Shown: positions 25,438-33,929, counted from the first letter of the stretch. The stretch: 39,650 bases of DNA from Aquirhabdus sp. (GCA_030150135.1 JASLGO010000142.1:1-39650), one strand, 5' to 3'. The notes: generated by a model from the sequence alone, not told the origin. Numbers and translations: made by a program.

Positions 25438-25911
25438 ATGTCCGAATTGAAGTCAGATTCTTCTCCAGTACTCCGTGAAAAGTTTTGGCAGCATTATCCC
25501 CTAACCGAGTTAACACCTGCTGAGTGGGAGGCGTTGTGCGATGGTTGCGGGCTATGTTGCCTTGTGAAACTCGAAGATGAGGACACTGGAGAAGTGGTGT
25601 ATACCAGTGCTGCATGTCAGCTATTGGATACCAAAACAGCGCGCTGCACGGATTATGAAAATCGCCAAAGTAAAGTTCCCGATTGCTTGCAACTCACGCC
25701 TGAGCGCGTTCCTGAGTTGAAATGGCTGCCGCCGAGTTGTGCTTATAAACGGCTTGATTTGGGACAGGCATTGCCAAGCTGGCATCCGCTGATTACGGGG
25801 AACCCAAAAAGTGTACGTAAAGCGCGTAAGTCAGCAGCAGGGCGTTGTGTGTCTGAAACTGAAATTAATGAAGCAGATATTGAGGAATATGTAGTTCGCT
25901 GGGTGCGTTGA
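25438..25911 (+). CDS. YcgN (UPF0260) family protein
   Basis: This 157-residue cytoplasmic protein has a conserved set of cysteines: CDGCGLCCLVK near residues 33-42, AACQLLDTKTARCTDY near 60-75, PDCLQL, PPSCAYK and GRCVSE. The pattern is that of UPF0260/YcgN, a relative of the YkgJ zinc/iron-binding family. The family's role is not known. The ATG at 25438 lacks a strong ribosome site. The gene is followed by a REP-like palindrome pair, then the convergent GST gene. Confidence 0.85.
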   Translation: MSELKSDSSPVLREKFWQHYPLTELTPAEWEALCDGCGLCCLVKLEDEDTGEVVYTSAACQLLDTKTARCTDYENRQSKVPDCLQLTPERVPELKWLPPSCAYKRLDLGQALPSWHPLITGNPKSVRKARKSAAGRCVSETEINEADIEEYVVRWVR

Positions 25912-25922
25912 TTTTTGGGATA

Positions 25923-25992
25923 GGGTGGGTTTGGAACCCACCCCTACAATCCACATTATTTTTAGTTGTAGGGGCAGGTTCTAAACCTGCCC
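25923..25992. repeat. REP/BIME-like double palindrome
   Basis: There are two palindromes: GGGTGGGTTTGGAACCCACCC (25923-25943 with a central gap) and GGGCAGGTT-CTA-AACCTGCCC (25972-25992). They are linked by outer arms CCCCTACAA (25941-25949) and TTGTAGGGG (25966-25974). The double-hairpin layout is that of a REP pair (BIME). The last base overlaps the stop codon of the convergent GST gene. It likely ends or stabilises both transcripts. Confidence 0.7.
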
Positions 25993-26684
25993 TAATTAGT
26001 TTCATTCACCGACTTCCGCACATCATGCGTGAGTCGCCCATACTGTACACAGGCTTCTTCATGAGCGGCATGGGGAGCTTCAAGTTGACCGGCCTTGATC
26101 CATGCTTGTAGTGTGGGAAGCTGCTGGATTCGTTCACAATAAGCCATGGATGCATCGCTAAGCGCTAAGCCGTAGGTTACGATCCGCAGCACAACAGGTG
26201 CGAAGAAAGCATCCACAGCGGTAAACTCATTTCCCGCAAGGAAGTTCCCGCCAAAGGTTTGTAGACCTTCATTCCAGAGCTCATCGATACGCGTGATGTC
26301 TTTTTGCAGATCGTCCGTGATTTGATGGAGCTGGACTTGGATGCTGCAATTCATTGAGCATCTTTCGCGTAATGTCCCGAATCCCGAATGCATTTCTGCT
26401 GCCGCAGAGCGCGCCCAAGCTCGTGCTTTAACATTCATGGGCCAGACTTGAGGATAGGATTCTGCGACAAATTCTGTAATCGCTAAGGAGTCCCAGACCG
26501 TCACGAATTCCGCAACTAAACAAGGCACTTTGCCAGAAGGTGAGAAGGTACGAAACGTCGCCCAGTTATCATCTGCGAAGTGAACAGGCTGTTCTTCAAA
26601 TGGAATGTTCAAGGTTTTCATCAGTAGCCAAGGACGTAGCGACCATGATGAGTAGTTTTTGTTCGCAATATAAAGCTGATACAT
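25992..26684 (-). CDS. Glutathione S-transferase family protein
   Basis: This protein has a thioredoxin-fold N-terminal domain beginning MYQLYIANKNYSSWSLRPWL, where a Ser is the probable glutathione-activating residue. The conserved substrate block SPSGKVPCLV (cis-Pro) and WDSLAITEFVAESYP follow, then a helical C-terminal domain (DELWNEGL...FLAGNEFTAVDAFFAP). About 230 residues, normal for the family. ATG 26684 is chosen because GGAG is 7 nt upstream; an ATG two codons earlier is too close to that site. Substrate unknown. Confidence 0.87.
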   Translation of the reverse strand: MYQLYIANKNYSSWSLRPWLLMKTLNIPFEEQPVHFADDNWATFRTFSPSGKVPCLVAEFVTVWDSLAITEFVAESYPQVWPMNVKARAWARSAAAEMHSGFGTLRERCSMNCSIQVQLHQITDDLQKDITRIDELWNEGLQTFGGNFLAGNEFTAVDAFFAPVVLRIVTYGLALSDASMAYCERIQQLPTLQAWIKAGQLEAPHAAHEEACVQYGRLTHDVRKSVNETN

Positions 26685-26728
26685 AAACATTCTCCAGCAA
26701 AATAGACATCTGTATCGGGTACAGGATT

Positions 26729-27448
26729 TTAGTTATTGATTACTCTGACAGGTTCTAAATACCAATATACGGTGATATCTAATGGTGTCCATCGACTGAC
26801 TTTCACGCCAGCTTGTTGTAAACCATGACCAATCCAAGTATTGCATGTCTTGAACAGACTGTATTGTCCATGGGCTTCAAAAAACGCATCGTTCTGATCA
26901 TAGTGGTAGTTAGGGATGTTTTGTGCGGTATTTTTGTCTAGGCTCGTGGTTTTGATGACGTAATTGCGTAATTGTATGTATTGATCCGTGCTGAGGTGTA
27001 AATGATAGGTTTGTGTTCGGCTGATGGCTTGAAAGTCACGCTGACCTAAATATTCCACATGCATCAAACTATGGTCTTGCCCTGTTAAGGCAAAGACTGC
27101 TCGTTTAAATGTTAAGTCTTTCCATTGCGGTGTATTTAAATAGAACTCGCGATCGCCCCAACCAATGGCGATAAAGTCGGTGCCGAGGGTCGGGCTCGGA
27201 AATGCATTGACTGGAAAAATCGTTGTCCAATCAATGATGGATGTACGGGTTGGAAAAATGAAATCAGTATGCACACCGTTTGAGCTGATATAGGCGTCAA
27301 TGGTTGGTGTTGCTGTATTGACTTGCGTTGAGGCTATTGTCGCGTTTGCAGGAAAAAGAAGTGAGCCAAAAGCAACGGCGACATAAATGATGGCGATGCA
27401 AATGAAGAGTGCAATCGGGGCAGCAGCCCATAATAAAAATCTTTTCAT
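26729..27448 (-). CDS. DUF2459 (TIGR02117) family protein
   Basis: This 239-residue protein has an N-terminal membrane segment (residues 5-30) and a predicted periplasmic domain with the family motifs SNGVHTDFIFP, IGWGDREFYLNTPQW, and CNTWIGHGLQQAG. The conserved Cys and the His-containing first motif resemble a cysteine-hydrolase arrangement, but this is only suggestive. The function is unknown. The gene stands alone, 45 bp from the GST start. Confidence 0.82.
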   Translation of the reverse strand: MKRFLLWAAAPIALFICIAIIYVAVAFGSLLFPANATIASTQVNTATPTIDAYISSNGVHTDFIFPTRTSIIDWTTIFPVNAFPSPTLGTDFIAIGWGDREFYLNTPQWKDLTFKRAVFALTGQDHSLMHVEYLGQRDFQAISRTQTYHLHLSTDQYIQLRNYVIKTTSLDKNTAQNIPNYHYDQNDAFFEAHGQYSLFKTCNTWIGHGLQQAGVKVSRWTPLDITVYWYLEPVRVINN

Positions 27449-27482
27449 CGAGGGATGCCGCCAGCTTGATTTGAAGTTTTAG

Positions 27483-27917
27483 TTATTCACCACGAATGTA
27501 GCTTTGTAGCTGTTCGATCAAGTTTTTCTGATCTTCAATTACGTTTTTGACCAAGTCTCCGATCGAGATGAGGCCGAGCAGTTGACCATTTTCGATGACT
27601 GGAAGGTGACGTAAGTGATTGTCTGTCATCAGAATCATACAGTGTTCAGTCGTATCTTTGGGTGTCACAGAAATGACTGCATTACTCATGATTTCGTGAA
27701 CTTGGGTGGCGTAAGATGATCGTTCCATGAGGGCAACTTTACGGGCATAGTCGCGTTCCGTCACAATCCCAACGACCTTCTCGTGATCCGTGACCACAAG
27801 CGCTCCAATTCCTTTATCAGCCATAAGTGTAATTGCTTCAAGTACGGTCGCTGATGGGGTAATGGTATAAACCGCATGGTTGGTTTTTGAGTGGAGGATA
27901 TATGCGACTGTTTTCAT
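27483..27917 (-). CDS. CBS-domain pair protein
   Basis: This 144-residue protein consists of two CBS domains. The first is around LEAITLMADKGIGALVVTDHEKVVGIVTERDY, the second around PKDTTEHCMILMTDNHLRHLPVIENGQLLGLISIGDLV. Such stand-alone pairs bind adenine nucleotides and regulate other proteins. The DxxR-type motif TERDYARK occurs in stress-linked homologues. ATG 27917 is used (GGAA just upstream); a TTG start at 27929 is less likely. No partner is evident next to it. Confidence 0.85.
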   Translation of the reverse strand: MKTVAYILHSKTNHAVYTITPSATVLEAITLMADKGIGALVVTDHEKVVGIVTERDYARKVALMERSSYATQVHEIMSNAVISVTPKDTTEHCMILMTDNHLRHLPVIENGQLLGLISIGDLVKNVIEDQKNLIEQLQSYIRGE

Positions 27918-28096
27918 GGTGATTTCCAAGTGTAGGGTTGATTGGAATAAAGCTGTTTGTATTTTGCACGTACAGCATGAATGCGCAGTTCTGTTTACAG
28001 ATTGGCGCGTTCATCCGATTTATATCATAAAATTACATAAGTTAAAGTGATTTATTCAGTTTGTTTTTGCAATTAGTTTTACTTTTGATCAGCGAA

Positions 28097-28118
28097 ATTG
28101 ACATGCAGTAATGTCAAT
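28097..28118. promoter_or_regulatory. Palindrome between the anti-sigma and CBS genes
   Basis: ATTGACAT-gcagta-ATGTCAAT has perfect 8-bp arms around 6 nt. It lies about 30 bp after the anti-sigma stop and about 180 bp before the CBS start. There is no T-run, so it looks more like an operator than a terminator. Confidence 0.35.
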
Positions 28119-28146
28119 GTTTTCAATCAACTCAGAAGATTGATTA

Positions 28147-28365
28147 CTACTTTAACCCATTCATCCAGGTATCAACCTGCTGATCATCAGGCTCAACAAA
28201 ACGATATTGCGGTAAAGTCTTATGAATTAAATTCATTTGGCGCATAAAACGTCGGCAATGACTGCAAATAGTCAAGTGCAGACGAAAACTCAGACGTTGG
28301 GATTTCGTCAAATTTCCATCCATATAATCACTGGACAGATAACCAATATCTTTACATTTCAACAT
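28147..28365 (-). CDS. Zinc-finger (ZAS) anti-sigma factor
   Basis: This is a 72-residue protein with the ZAS zinc motif H30-x3-C34-x2-C37 (RLHLTICSHCRRF) and an additional Cys at position 4. Proteins of this type hold an ECF sigma factor inactive and release it under stress such as oxidation or metals. ATG 28365 is 10 bp after the sigma-factor stop, with an AAGGGG ribosome site; a longer frame to 28434 would overlap the sigma gene. It is co-transcribed and probably pairs with the sigma factor. There is no membrane segment, so it acts in the cytoplasm. Confidence 0.82.
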   Translation of the reverse strand: MLKCKDIGYLSSDYMDGNLTKSQRLSFRLHLTICSHCRRFMRQMNLIHKTLPQYRFVEPDDQQVDTWMNGLK

Positions 28366-28375
28366 AGTAATCCCC

Positions 28376-28978
28376 TTAACAGTCGCCAGTCGCTTCGTAA
28401 TGCGACACCATCGCGTGAATCGTGATGCGCGCACGATGCAATAGCACCCGTAAGTTAGACGCAGAAACCGCCAGATTGTTACAGACTTCTTCAGCCTCTA
28501 ATCCCATAAAGTCGGTCAAAGTCATTGCCATGCGCTGGCCTTGCGGAAGTTTATCGAGATGTTTCTCTAAACATTCTTTTAAAACATGAGCTTCGAGGAG
28601 TTTGTCAGGCGAGTCATCTGTCCAACCTTGCCACGGAGTTTGCCAATGACCTGATGAATTAAAATAATGTTGTAACGGGTCTTCCGTTTTGCTCAACCCT
28701 TCCAAGGAAACTTCTCGGCGAGTTTGGCGGATATAGGAATAGGCTTTATTGATGGTAATGCGTACCAACCATGTCTTCAAACTGGATCGATGCTCAAAAT
28801 TTGGTAGAGCTGCAAGTGCCGCAATCCATGATTCCTGAACCACATCATCCACAGCATTGGGGCAAATCCCACGCGCAGCAGCGATCATCGCGCCACCGTA
28901 GAGTTTCATGATTTCACGTAAGGCCGTGCGATCACCTGCATTGATGCGCGATGCAATTTTAATTTCTTCTTCGTACAT
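28376..28978 (-). CDS. ECF-type RNA polymerase sigma factor
   Basis: This 200-residue sigma factor has region 2 (DDVVQESWIAALAALPNFEH and the -10 recognition helix SSLKTWLVRITINKAYSYIR) and region 4 (KLPQGQRMAMTLTDFMGLEAEE to VSASNLRVLLHRAR). The middle linker is long (DDSPDKLL region), as in several Gram-negative ECF groups. It is followed by a ZAS anti-sigma gene in one operon. The trigger is unknown; a GAATC-tcgcat-GATTC inverted repeat lies upstream at 29049-29064. Confidence 0.88.
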   Translation of the reverse strand: MYEEEIKIASRINAGDRTALREIMKLYGGAMIAAARGICPNAVDDVVQESWIAALAALPNFEHRSSLKTWLVRITINKAYSYIRQTRREVSLEGLSKTEDPLQHYFNSSGHWQTPWQGWTDDSPDKLLEAHVLKECLEKHLDKLPQGQRMAMTLTDFMGLEAEEVCNNLAVSASNLRVLLHRARITIHAMVSHYEATGDC

Positions 28979-29048
28979 ACCAAATCAACTGAAAAATGAG
29001 CTAAATGCGAATGAATACGGCTGGTGAAATTTAGCATGGATTTGAAAT

Positions 29049-29064
29049 GAATCTCGCATGATTC
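29049..29064. promoter_or_regulatory. Inverted repeat upstream of the sigma-factor gene
   Basis: GAATC-tcgcat-GATTC lies about 70 bp before the sigma ATG. It could be an operator. The arms are only 5 bp, so chance is possible. Confidence 0.2.
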
Positions 29065-29159
29065 GCAAGATTATCTTTCACTTAAACCGAATATTTGTAC
29101 GCCCCTGAAAATCATGAAAGCTGTTAAAATAAATCATCCATTTTCATCGATTTTTTACA

Positions 29160-30062
29160 ATGTCAGATCCTCGTCCAAAGATCATTCGCCGCGCCATTAG
29201 CGGTGTTTTTCTACTGAATAAGCCACAAGGTTATAGCTCCAACGGTATTTTGCAGAAAGTCCGTTGGTTGTACCGTGCGCAAAAGGCTGGACATACAGGC
29301 GCACTTGATCCTTTAGCGACGGGATTACTGCCGATTTGTCTTGGTGAGGCGACCAAATTTTCTCATTATTTGCTGGATTCGGATAAAACCTATCAAACCG
29401 TCGTACAACTCGGCGCAACGACGACAACTGGGGATAAAGAAGGCGAAATCGTGCAAGAATTTGCTGTGCCTGCACTCAATGCGCAATTGATTGAATGTGT
29501 TCTTGCTCGGTTCCGTGGCGACATCATGCAGGTTCCTCCGATGTATTCCGCACTGAAAAAAGATGGTCGTCCATTGTATGAGCTTGCCAGACAAGGCATT
29601 GAAATCGAACGTCCTGCGCGTCCTGTGACGATTTATTCGCTGACGCTCGATGCGTTTGATGCGACGACTCTGACCTTGACAGTGAAATGCAGTAAAGGCA
29701 CTTATATTCGGACACTGGCAGAGGATATTGGCGCAGCATTGGGTTGTGGGGGGCATGTTGCGACGTTGCATCGTATTCAAACCGCGTCTTTTGTACTCGA
29801 TGAGCGCAATACGATTGATTATCTGGAGTCGCTGGATGAGGCGGGACGTGATGCGTTGTTGTTGCCAACGTATGCGGCGGTGGATTATTTGCCAAGAATT
29901 GATTTAAGTTTGGATGAGGCTGTTTTCTTTTGTCGTGGACAGGCAATCAATGCGGGCAATGCTCAATTAGGTGAAACACTGGCGTTTGAAAATGGTCGAT
30001 TCTTGGGTTTAGGAATCGTGGATAAGTTTAGAACTTTGCATCCGAAACGTGTGGTGAATTGA
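29160..30062 (+). CDS. truB: tRNA pseudouridine-55 synthase
   Basis: This 300-residue enzyme makes pseudouridine 55 in the T-loop of tRNAs. The N-terminal KPQGYSSN and the catalytic motif GHTGALDPLATGLLP (Asp50) are present, as is the block CSKGTYIRTLAEDIG with C-terminal PUA-like region. ATG 29160. It is not in the usual rbfA-truB-rpsO neighbourhood; here it lies divergent from an ECF sigma operon and convergent with a metal-dependent hydrolase gene. Confidence 0.94.
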   Translation: MSDPRPKIIRRAISGVFLLNKPQGYSSNGILQKVRWLYRAQKAGHTGALDPLATGLLPICLGEATKFSHYLLDSDKTYQTVVQLGATTTTGDKEGEIVQEFAVPALNAQLIECVLARFRGDIMQVPPMYSALKKDGRPLYELARQGIEIERPARPVTIYSLTLDAFDATTLTLTVKCSKGTYIRTLAEDIGAALGCGGHVATLHRIQTASFVLDERNTIDYLESLDEAGRDALLLPTYAAVDYLPRIDLSLDEAVFFCRGQAINAGNAQLGETLAFENGRFLGLGIVDKFRTLHPKRVVN

Positions 30063-30080
30063 GACGGCAGAGTAAAGCAA

Positions 30081-30100
30081 GGCAACCATTAGGGTTGCCC
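30081..30100. terminator. Hairpin between truB and the convergent hydrolase gene
   Basis: GGCAACC-attag-GGTTGCC has a 7-bp stem; T-rich sequence is weak after it. It sits in the 58-bp gap between two convergent genes, so it may end either transcript. Confidence 0.4.
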
Positions 30101-30120
30101 GTATCAGTTTTACGTTGATA

Positions 30121-31041
30121 TTAGTCTTTCTTACTTTTTGGCTTCATCATCTTGCTGATAAGTGAGCCATTTTCACCAAACAAAGTATTTCTCCATTTGT
30201 CCAATAATGCATCTGTATCGTGATGACTTGGATGGAAGTTTGGTTTGAACCAGTCCAGATATTGTGGTACCAAGGTCGATAGCACGCCTTTAAAGCCAAA
30301 AATATAATTTAAGCCTTTGATATTCTGGCGAATATTGAGCAGTTGACCATCTTTGGCAAGTAAACGTGCCTGAAAGGCGAGAATGACCGCAAAGAAAACC
30401 ACCGTAACAGGAATCATTGTTCCTGCGCGGAGCAAATAGCCACCACCGACGGTTTCATACACGTCAAAAGCGACATTTTTATGTTCATTTTCTTCAACAG
30501 AGTGCCAAAGATAGAGATTACGAATCTCTGGTGAGAAGCTCTCAATCAGTTCATCATTTTTGAGCAACATTTCTGTAAATACAGCAGTGTAATGCTCTAA
30601 ACATGCGGTCACTGCAAGATGAAAGATTGGTGGTGAGAGGCGTTTAACTGCACGCAATAAAATGCCAATGTCACGATCTAATTTGTCGACTTGGAAACCT
30701 TGAACGGTTGCTGCATCATTGAATGCTTTATGCGCGAGCGAGTGCAGAGCTTCTTGACCGATAAAACCAGAAACGTCTGCTTTGAGAGCAGGATCGGTTA
30801 CTCTGTCACGATAATGACGAACCGCTTCAACAAAGAAAAACTCACCTTCAGGAAAAACTGAAGATAACGCTGTGACAAATGTGGTGCGAAATGGGTCATT
30901 GCCGACATAATAACGCGGCACGTTCTCAGCAGAAAAATTGAAGTCGATTCTGCGTGGTGGAATCTTGGCTTGTGCTTTAGTCGTTGGCTTTTCTGTGACA
31001 GGCTCTGCGTGAGTTCGGTCAATATTAGTAATCGCGCTCAT
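30121..31041 (-). CDS. Predicted metal-dependent hydrolase (PF10118/COG3687)
   Basis: This 306-residue protein has a ferritin-like helical core. It carries metal-ligand motifs EGEFFFVEAVRHY (about residues 65-77), QEALHSLAHKAF (96-107), CLEHYTAVFTE, and EENEHKNVAFD, which are consistent with a di-iron site. The N-terminus is polar, the C-terminal half has a hydrophobic stretch (MIPVTVVFFAVILAFQ), and the last residues are Lys-rich. The substrate is unknown. It is divergent from an AraC-type regulator, which probably controls it. Confidence 0.8.
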   Translation of the reverse strand: MSAITNIDRTHAEPVTEKPTTKAQAKIPPRRIDFNFSAENVPRYYVGNDPFRTTFVTALSSVFPEGEFFFVEAVRHYRDRVTDPALKADVSGFIGQEALHSLAHKAFNDAATVQGFQVDKLDRDIGILLRAVKRLSPPIFHLAVTACLEHYTAVFTEMLLKNDELIESFSPEIRNLYLWHSVEENEHKNVAFDVYETVGGGYLLRAGTMIPVTVVFFAVILAFQARLLAKDGQLLNIRQNIKGLNYIFGFKGVLSTLVPQYLDWFKPNFHPSHHDTDALLDKWRNTLFGENGSLISKMMKPKSKKD

Positions 31042-31150
31042 GGGATATTTCCTCTGGTGAACAATCGTACACCCTCATTATGTGTCTAATATTTGATGTG
31101 ATATAGTTCACAGTGCGACATCTTTCTGTCACTTCACGCCAGTAAAAAAT
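31042..31150. promoter_or_regulatory. Divergent promoter region of hydrolase and AraC-type genes
   Basis: This 109-bp gap shows inverted repeats GTGAAC...GTTCAC (31057 to 31111) and GTGCGACA-tctttc-TGTCAC (about 31112-31132). Both could bind the adjacent regulator; neither is clear enough to be sure. Confidence 0.35.
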
Positions 31151-32173
31151 ATGCGTCCAACCACAACTTCTTCATCAAGTATCACCCAGCCGAAGATTCT
31201 AGCGATCTATATTGGCTTGTTGATCGACGTGGTCGAGCGGATGAATATCTCTGCGGAAGAGTTGCTTGAGGGGAGTGGTATTACCTTAGAGCAAGCCAAT
31301 GATGTGTTCTGGTATCTTGATTTTGAGGTCTTTTCGCGACTTTTTGCGCGAGCAGTCCAATTAACGAACGAACCTGGTCTTGGATTTCTACTTGGTCTAC
31401 AGATGAAGGTTTCTTGTCATGGACTAGTTGGTTTTGCCGCCATGATTGGTAAAGATGTGCGTGCAGCTTTGGAAATTGCACAGCAGTTCTCTGGTGTGCT
31501 TTCGTCAGCCTTTACGATTCTGCTCGATGTGGGTGAAGAGACCTGTAGTTTGTATTTTAATGAGGTCTTTCCTGAGTATTCTCTTGGCTCATCAGGTGTG
31601 ATGGCACTCATGCTAGGTTTTGCGATGATGGGGGAGGCGCTGACGGGGCAGCGTTTAGAGGGGGCTGCTGAGTGTTCGTTTAAGCGCCCTGAGTATTATT
31701 CTCGGTTCGAAAACCTCATTCCCGGCACAGTAAGCTTCGAGCAACCACAAACGCGGTTGATTTTTCCACGCAGTTATTTGGATTTGCCATTAATTATGGC
31801 GGATCCTATGACGGCACGTTTGGCGCGAGAACAGTGCAAGCGTGAGCTAAATGCCGTGATGAAAAATAGCAGTTTTAGCCGTCTGGTGGGTGAGCTGGCA
31901 TACGATGAGGCTTTGGGATTTTGTACGTTAGAAGATGTCGCAGAAAAACTGCATATGTCTCCGCGAACGTTACAACGCCAGCTTGCTCAAGAAGATAAAA
32001 GTTTTAGTTCGGTGATTGACGAGTTACGAGAGCATAAAGCGCGTTCAATGCTTAAAAAACGAGAAATGAGTTTAGATTCTATCGCAGAGGCTCTTGGTTA
32101 TACTGATACGGCCAATTTTACGCGCGCGTTCAAGCGCTGGACGGGGACAACGCCTAAGAAGTTTGTTGATTAA
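31151..32173 (+). CDS. AraC-family transcriptional regulator (Arabinose-bd N-domain, PF12625)
   Basis: This 340-residue protein has a large N-terminal effector domain (residues 1-235), as in OruR-like and related regulators, and a C-terminal double helix-turn-helix: LEDVAEKLHMSPRTLQRQLAQEDKSF followed by SLDSIAEALGYTDTANFTRAFKRWTGTTP. This is the AraC/XylS DNA-binding pattern. It starts at ATG 31151, divergent from the metal-dependent hydrolase gene, and probably activates that gene in response to a lipid- or aromatic-type ligand, although the effector cannot be read from sequence. A strong terminator follows. Confidence 0.88.
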   Translation: MRPTTTSSSSITQPKILAIYIGLLIDVVERMNISAEELLEGSGITLEQANDVFWYLDFEVFSRLFARAVQLTNEPGLGFLLGLQMKVSCHGLVGFAAMIGKDVRAALEIAQQFSGVLSSAFTILLDVGEETCSLYFNEVFPEYSLGSSGVMALMLGFAMMGEALTGQRLEGAAECSFKRPEYYSRFENLIPGTVSFEQPQTRLIFPRSYLDLPLIMADPMTARLAREQCKRELNAVMKNSSFSRLVGELAYDEALGFCTLEDVAEKLHMSPRTLQRQLAQEDKSFSSVIDELREHKARSMLKKREMSLDSIAEALGYTDTANFTRAFKRWTGTTPKKFVD

Positions 32174-32183
32174 TTTTAACAAT

Positions 32184-32224
32184 AAAAAACCGCCCTCATC
32201 ACGACGATGTAGGGCGGTTTTTTT
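32184..32224. terminator. Bidirectional terminator after the AraC-type gene
   Basis: AAAAAACCGCCCT-CATC-loop-GATG-T-AGGGCGGTTTTTTT has a long GC-rich stem with one bulge and A/T runs on both sides. It ends the regulator and the convergent glycosyltransferase operon. Confidence 0.92.
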
Positions 32225-32234
32225 ATGGGGTATT

Positions 32235-33917
32235 TTAAGGTTGAATTCGACTTTGTCCCGTCAAATAAACATTAAAATTCCGCTCTTCATAAATAGGCTT
32301 TAATGCGCCTAATGATGGAATCTGGAGTTCTTTAGGAACGAGAATCATCATCTTTTCACCATGTTTGATGCGAGTATCCAAATCGCTATCTGTCCATAAT
32401 AAATGACTTTGTTGCGGTTCAAAGCGCAAACCATCTTTGATTTGTGCCGCACCATTATCGCCTTCTACACTCGGCCAATCCTCAACCCAATAAGCGGGTA
32501 GCTTACGATCCAGCATGAATGGAATGTCATAGTAATAGTTATGGTAAAACACAAGTGACGTATCTGGCGTCAGGTCTTTGGCAAACTCCATTTGATCGGC
32601 ACTGGTTTTGTGATCGAGCCATTTCACTAGCACGGTGACACTTGAACAAATCAATAAACTTGAAAGTAAAGTGACCTGAAAGGCGGTTAACTTTTGTCGA
32701 TAAAGTAGGGTGCTAATCGCTGCGATGCTGACGATTAAGACCATCGCCAACGCAAAAAGTTGAATTAGCTCATCACCAGAAAGTTGGCTTGCAGTTTTTG
32801 GAATATAAGGGAGTACCAATAAGCTAATGGCAATCAATCCGACAAACACTAAACCACTCCAGCTCTTTAGCTGTTCACGATCAACGGTGATTTTTGAGGG
32901 TGATTGATAGATGTTGTGCAGTACCATTGCAATATAAATCGCAAGTGGCGGTGTGGCAGGCAGGATATAGCCTGCGAGTTTTGATGGTGGCATTGAGAAA
33001 AATACCGTCACCGAAATTGCCCACCAGACCAATAATCCAAATACACTCTTGTTGAGCAGTGTTTTCGCGTTTTTCCAAGAATATTGTGTGCCGACCAGTA
33101 GAAGCCACGGCAAGAAACTGATCAACAAACATGCCACATAGAAGAACCACGGTTGCTTGTTGTTGAACTGCTTGCCACCAAACCGATCAAATTGTTGTTC
33201 GATAAAGAAATAATGCAAAAAGTTTGGGTATTTCTGCTGTGCCAAGTACAACCAAGGTGACACGATCGCTAGAAATAAAACAATGCCAAGCGGATTGAGT
33301 AGAGCAGGAATCCGTCGCCAGTGTCCTGAAACAATTAACCAAGGTAATAAGATCATGCCTGGAATCAGTACGCCAATGAGACCTTTCGAAAGTAGTGCGA
33401 GCGCAGCCGCAAAATAACCCAAGAATAGGCTCTTTTTCTCATTTTTGATGGCATAGTCAGCAAAAGCAAATACGGTCAGTGAAATCCATGCCGCAACGAG
33501 TAAATCATGATTGATGTACTGACTGCTGCCATAAAACAACAAGCTGGTTGCCAACACCAACACGCTACTACGCGCAAGAGATTGGCTAATCTTCGCTTCC
33601 GCATGACGCGATACAAACCAAAACATGCCGAGCAACATCACCATCCCTGCAAAAACAGGGACTAAACGCATGACCCAGATATGGACACCGAAGACTTCCA
33701 TCAGCCCGCCACCAAGCCAATGGAGTAAGGGCGGCTTATGGAAAAAAGGGACATCATTGATGCGTGGCGTCAACCAGTCGCCAGACTCCACCATCCAACG
33801 TGTAATGTCTCCATAGCGCCCTTCATCAGGTACAGCAAGTTGACGAATACTGGCGGCAATGCCAAGCCAGAGCGCAATAATGACAAAAAACACTTTGTTG
33901 GAGCGAATGGAAAACAT
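32235..33917 (-). CDS. ArnT-like glycosyltransferase family 39 protein
   Basis: This 560-residue membrane glycosyltransferase shares the GT-C fold of ArnT and FlmK. It uses a sugar-P-undecaprenyl donor to modify lipid A on the periplasmic face. D31-E32-G-R-Y (the PDEGRYG motif) and the H60-K-P-P block match the ArnT donor-site motifs; many membrane helices follow and a soluble domain sits at the C-terminus. It is the last of four genes: YdjC-like deacetylase, GT2, GtrA, GT39, 12 bp after gtrA. The sugar cannot be told from sequence; by neighbours, a free hexosamine (glucosamine/galactosamine) is likely. Confidence 0.85.
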   Translation of the reverse strand: MFSIRSNKVFFVIIALWLGIAASIRQLAVPDEGRYGDITRWMVESGDWLTPRINDVPFFHKPPLLHWLGGGLMEVFGVHIWVMRLVPVFAGMVMLLGMFWFVSRHAEAKISQSLARSSVLVLATSLLFYGSSQYINHDLLVAAWISLTVFAFADYAIKNEKKSLFLGYFAAALALLSKGLIGVLIPGMILLPWLIVSGHWRRIPALLNPLGIVLFLAIVSPWLYLAQQKYPNFLHYFFIEQQFDRFGGKQFNNKQPWFFYVACLLISFLPWLLLVGTQYSWKNAKTLLNKSVFGLLVWWAISVTVFFSMPPSKLAGYILPATPPLAIYIAMVLHNIYQSPSKITVDREQLKSWSGLVFVGLIAISLLVLPYIPKTASQLSGDELIQLFALAMVLIVSIAAISTLLYRQKLTAFQVTLLSSLLICSSVTVLVKWLDHKTSADQMEFAKDLTPDTSLVFYHNYYYDIPFMLDRKLPAYWVEDWPSVEGDNGAAQIKDGLRFEPQQSHLLWTDSDLDTRIKHGEKMMILVPKELQIPSLGALKPIYEERNFNVYLTGQSRIQP

Positions 33918-33929
33918 GATTTTCTCTGT

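Noticed and set aside
29325..29946. Several long minus-strand frames opposite truB
   Set aside because: All lie opposite a clear truB gene, with His/Arg/Asn-rich shadow composition and no ribosome site support.
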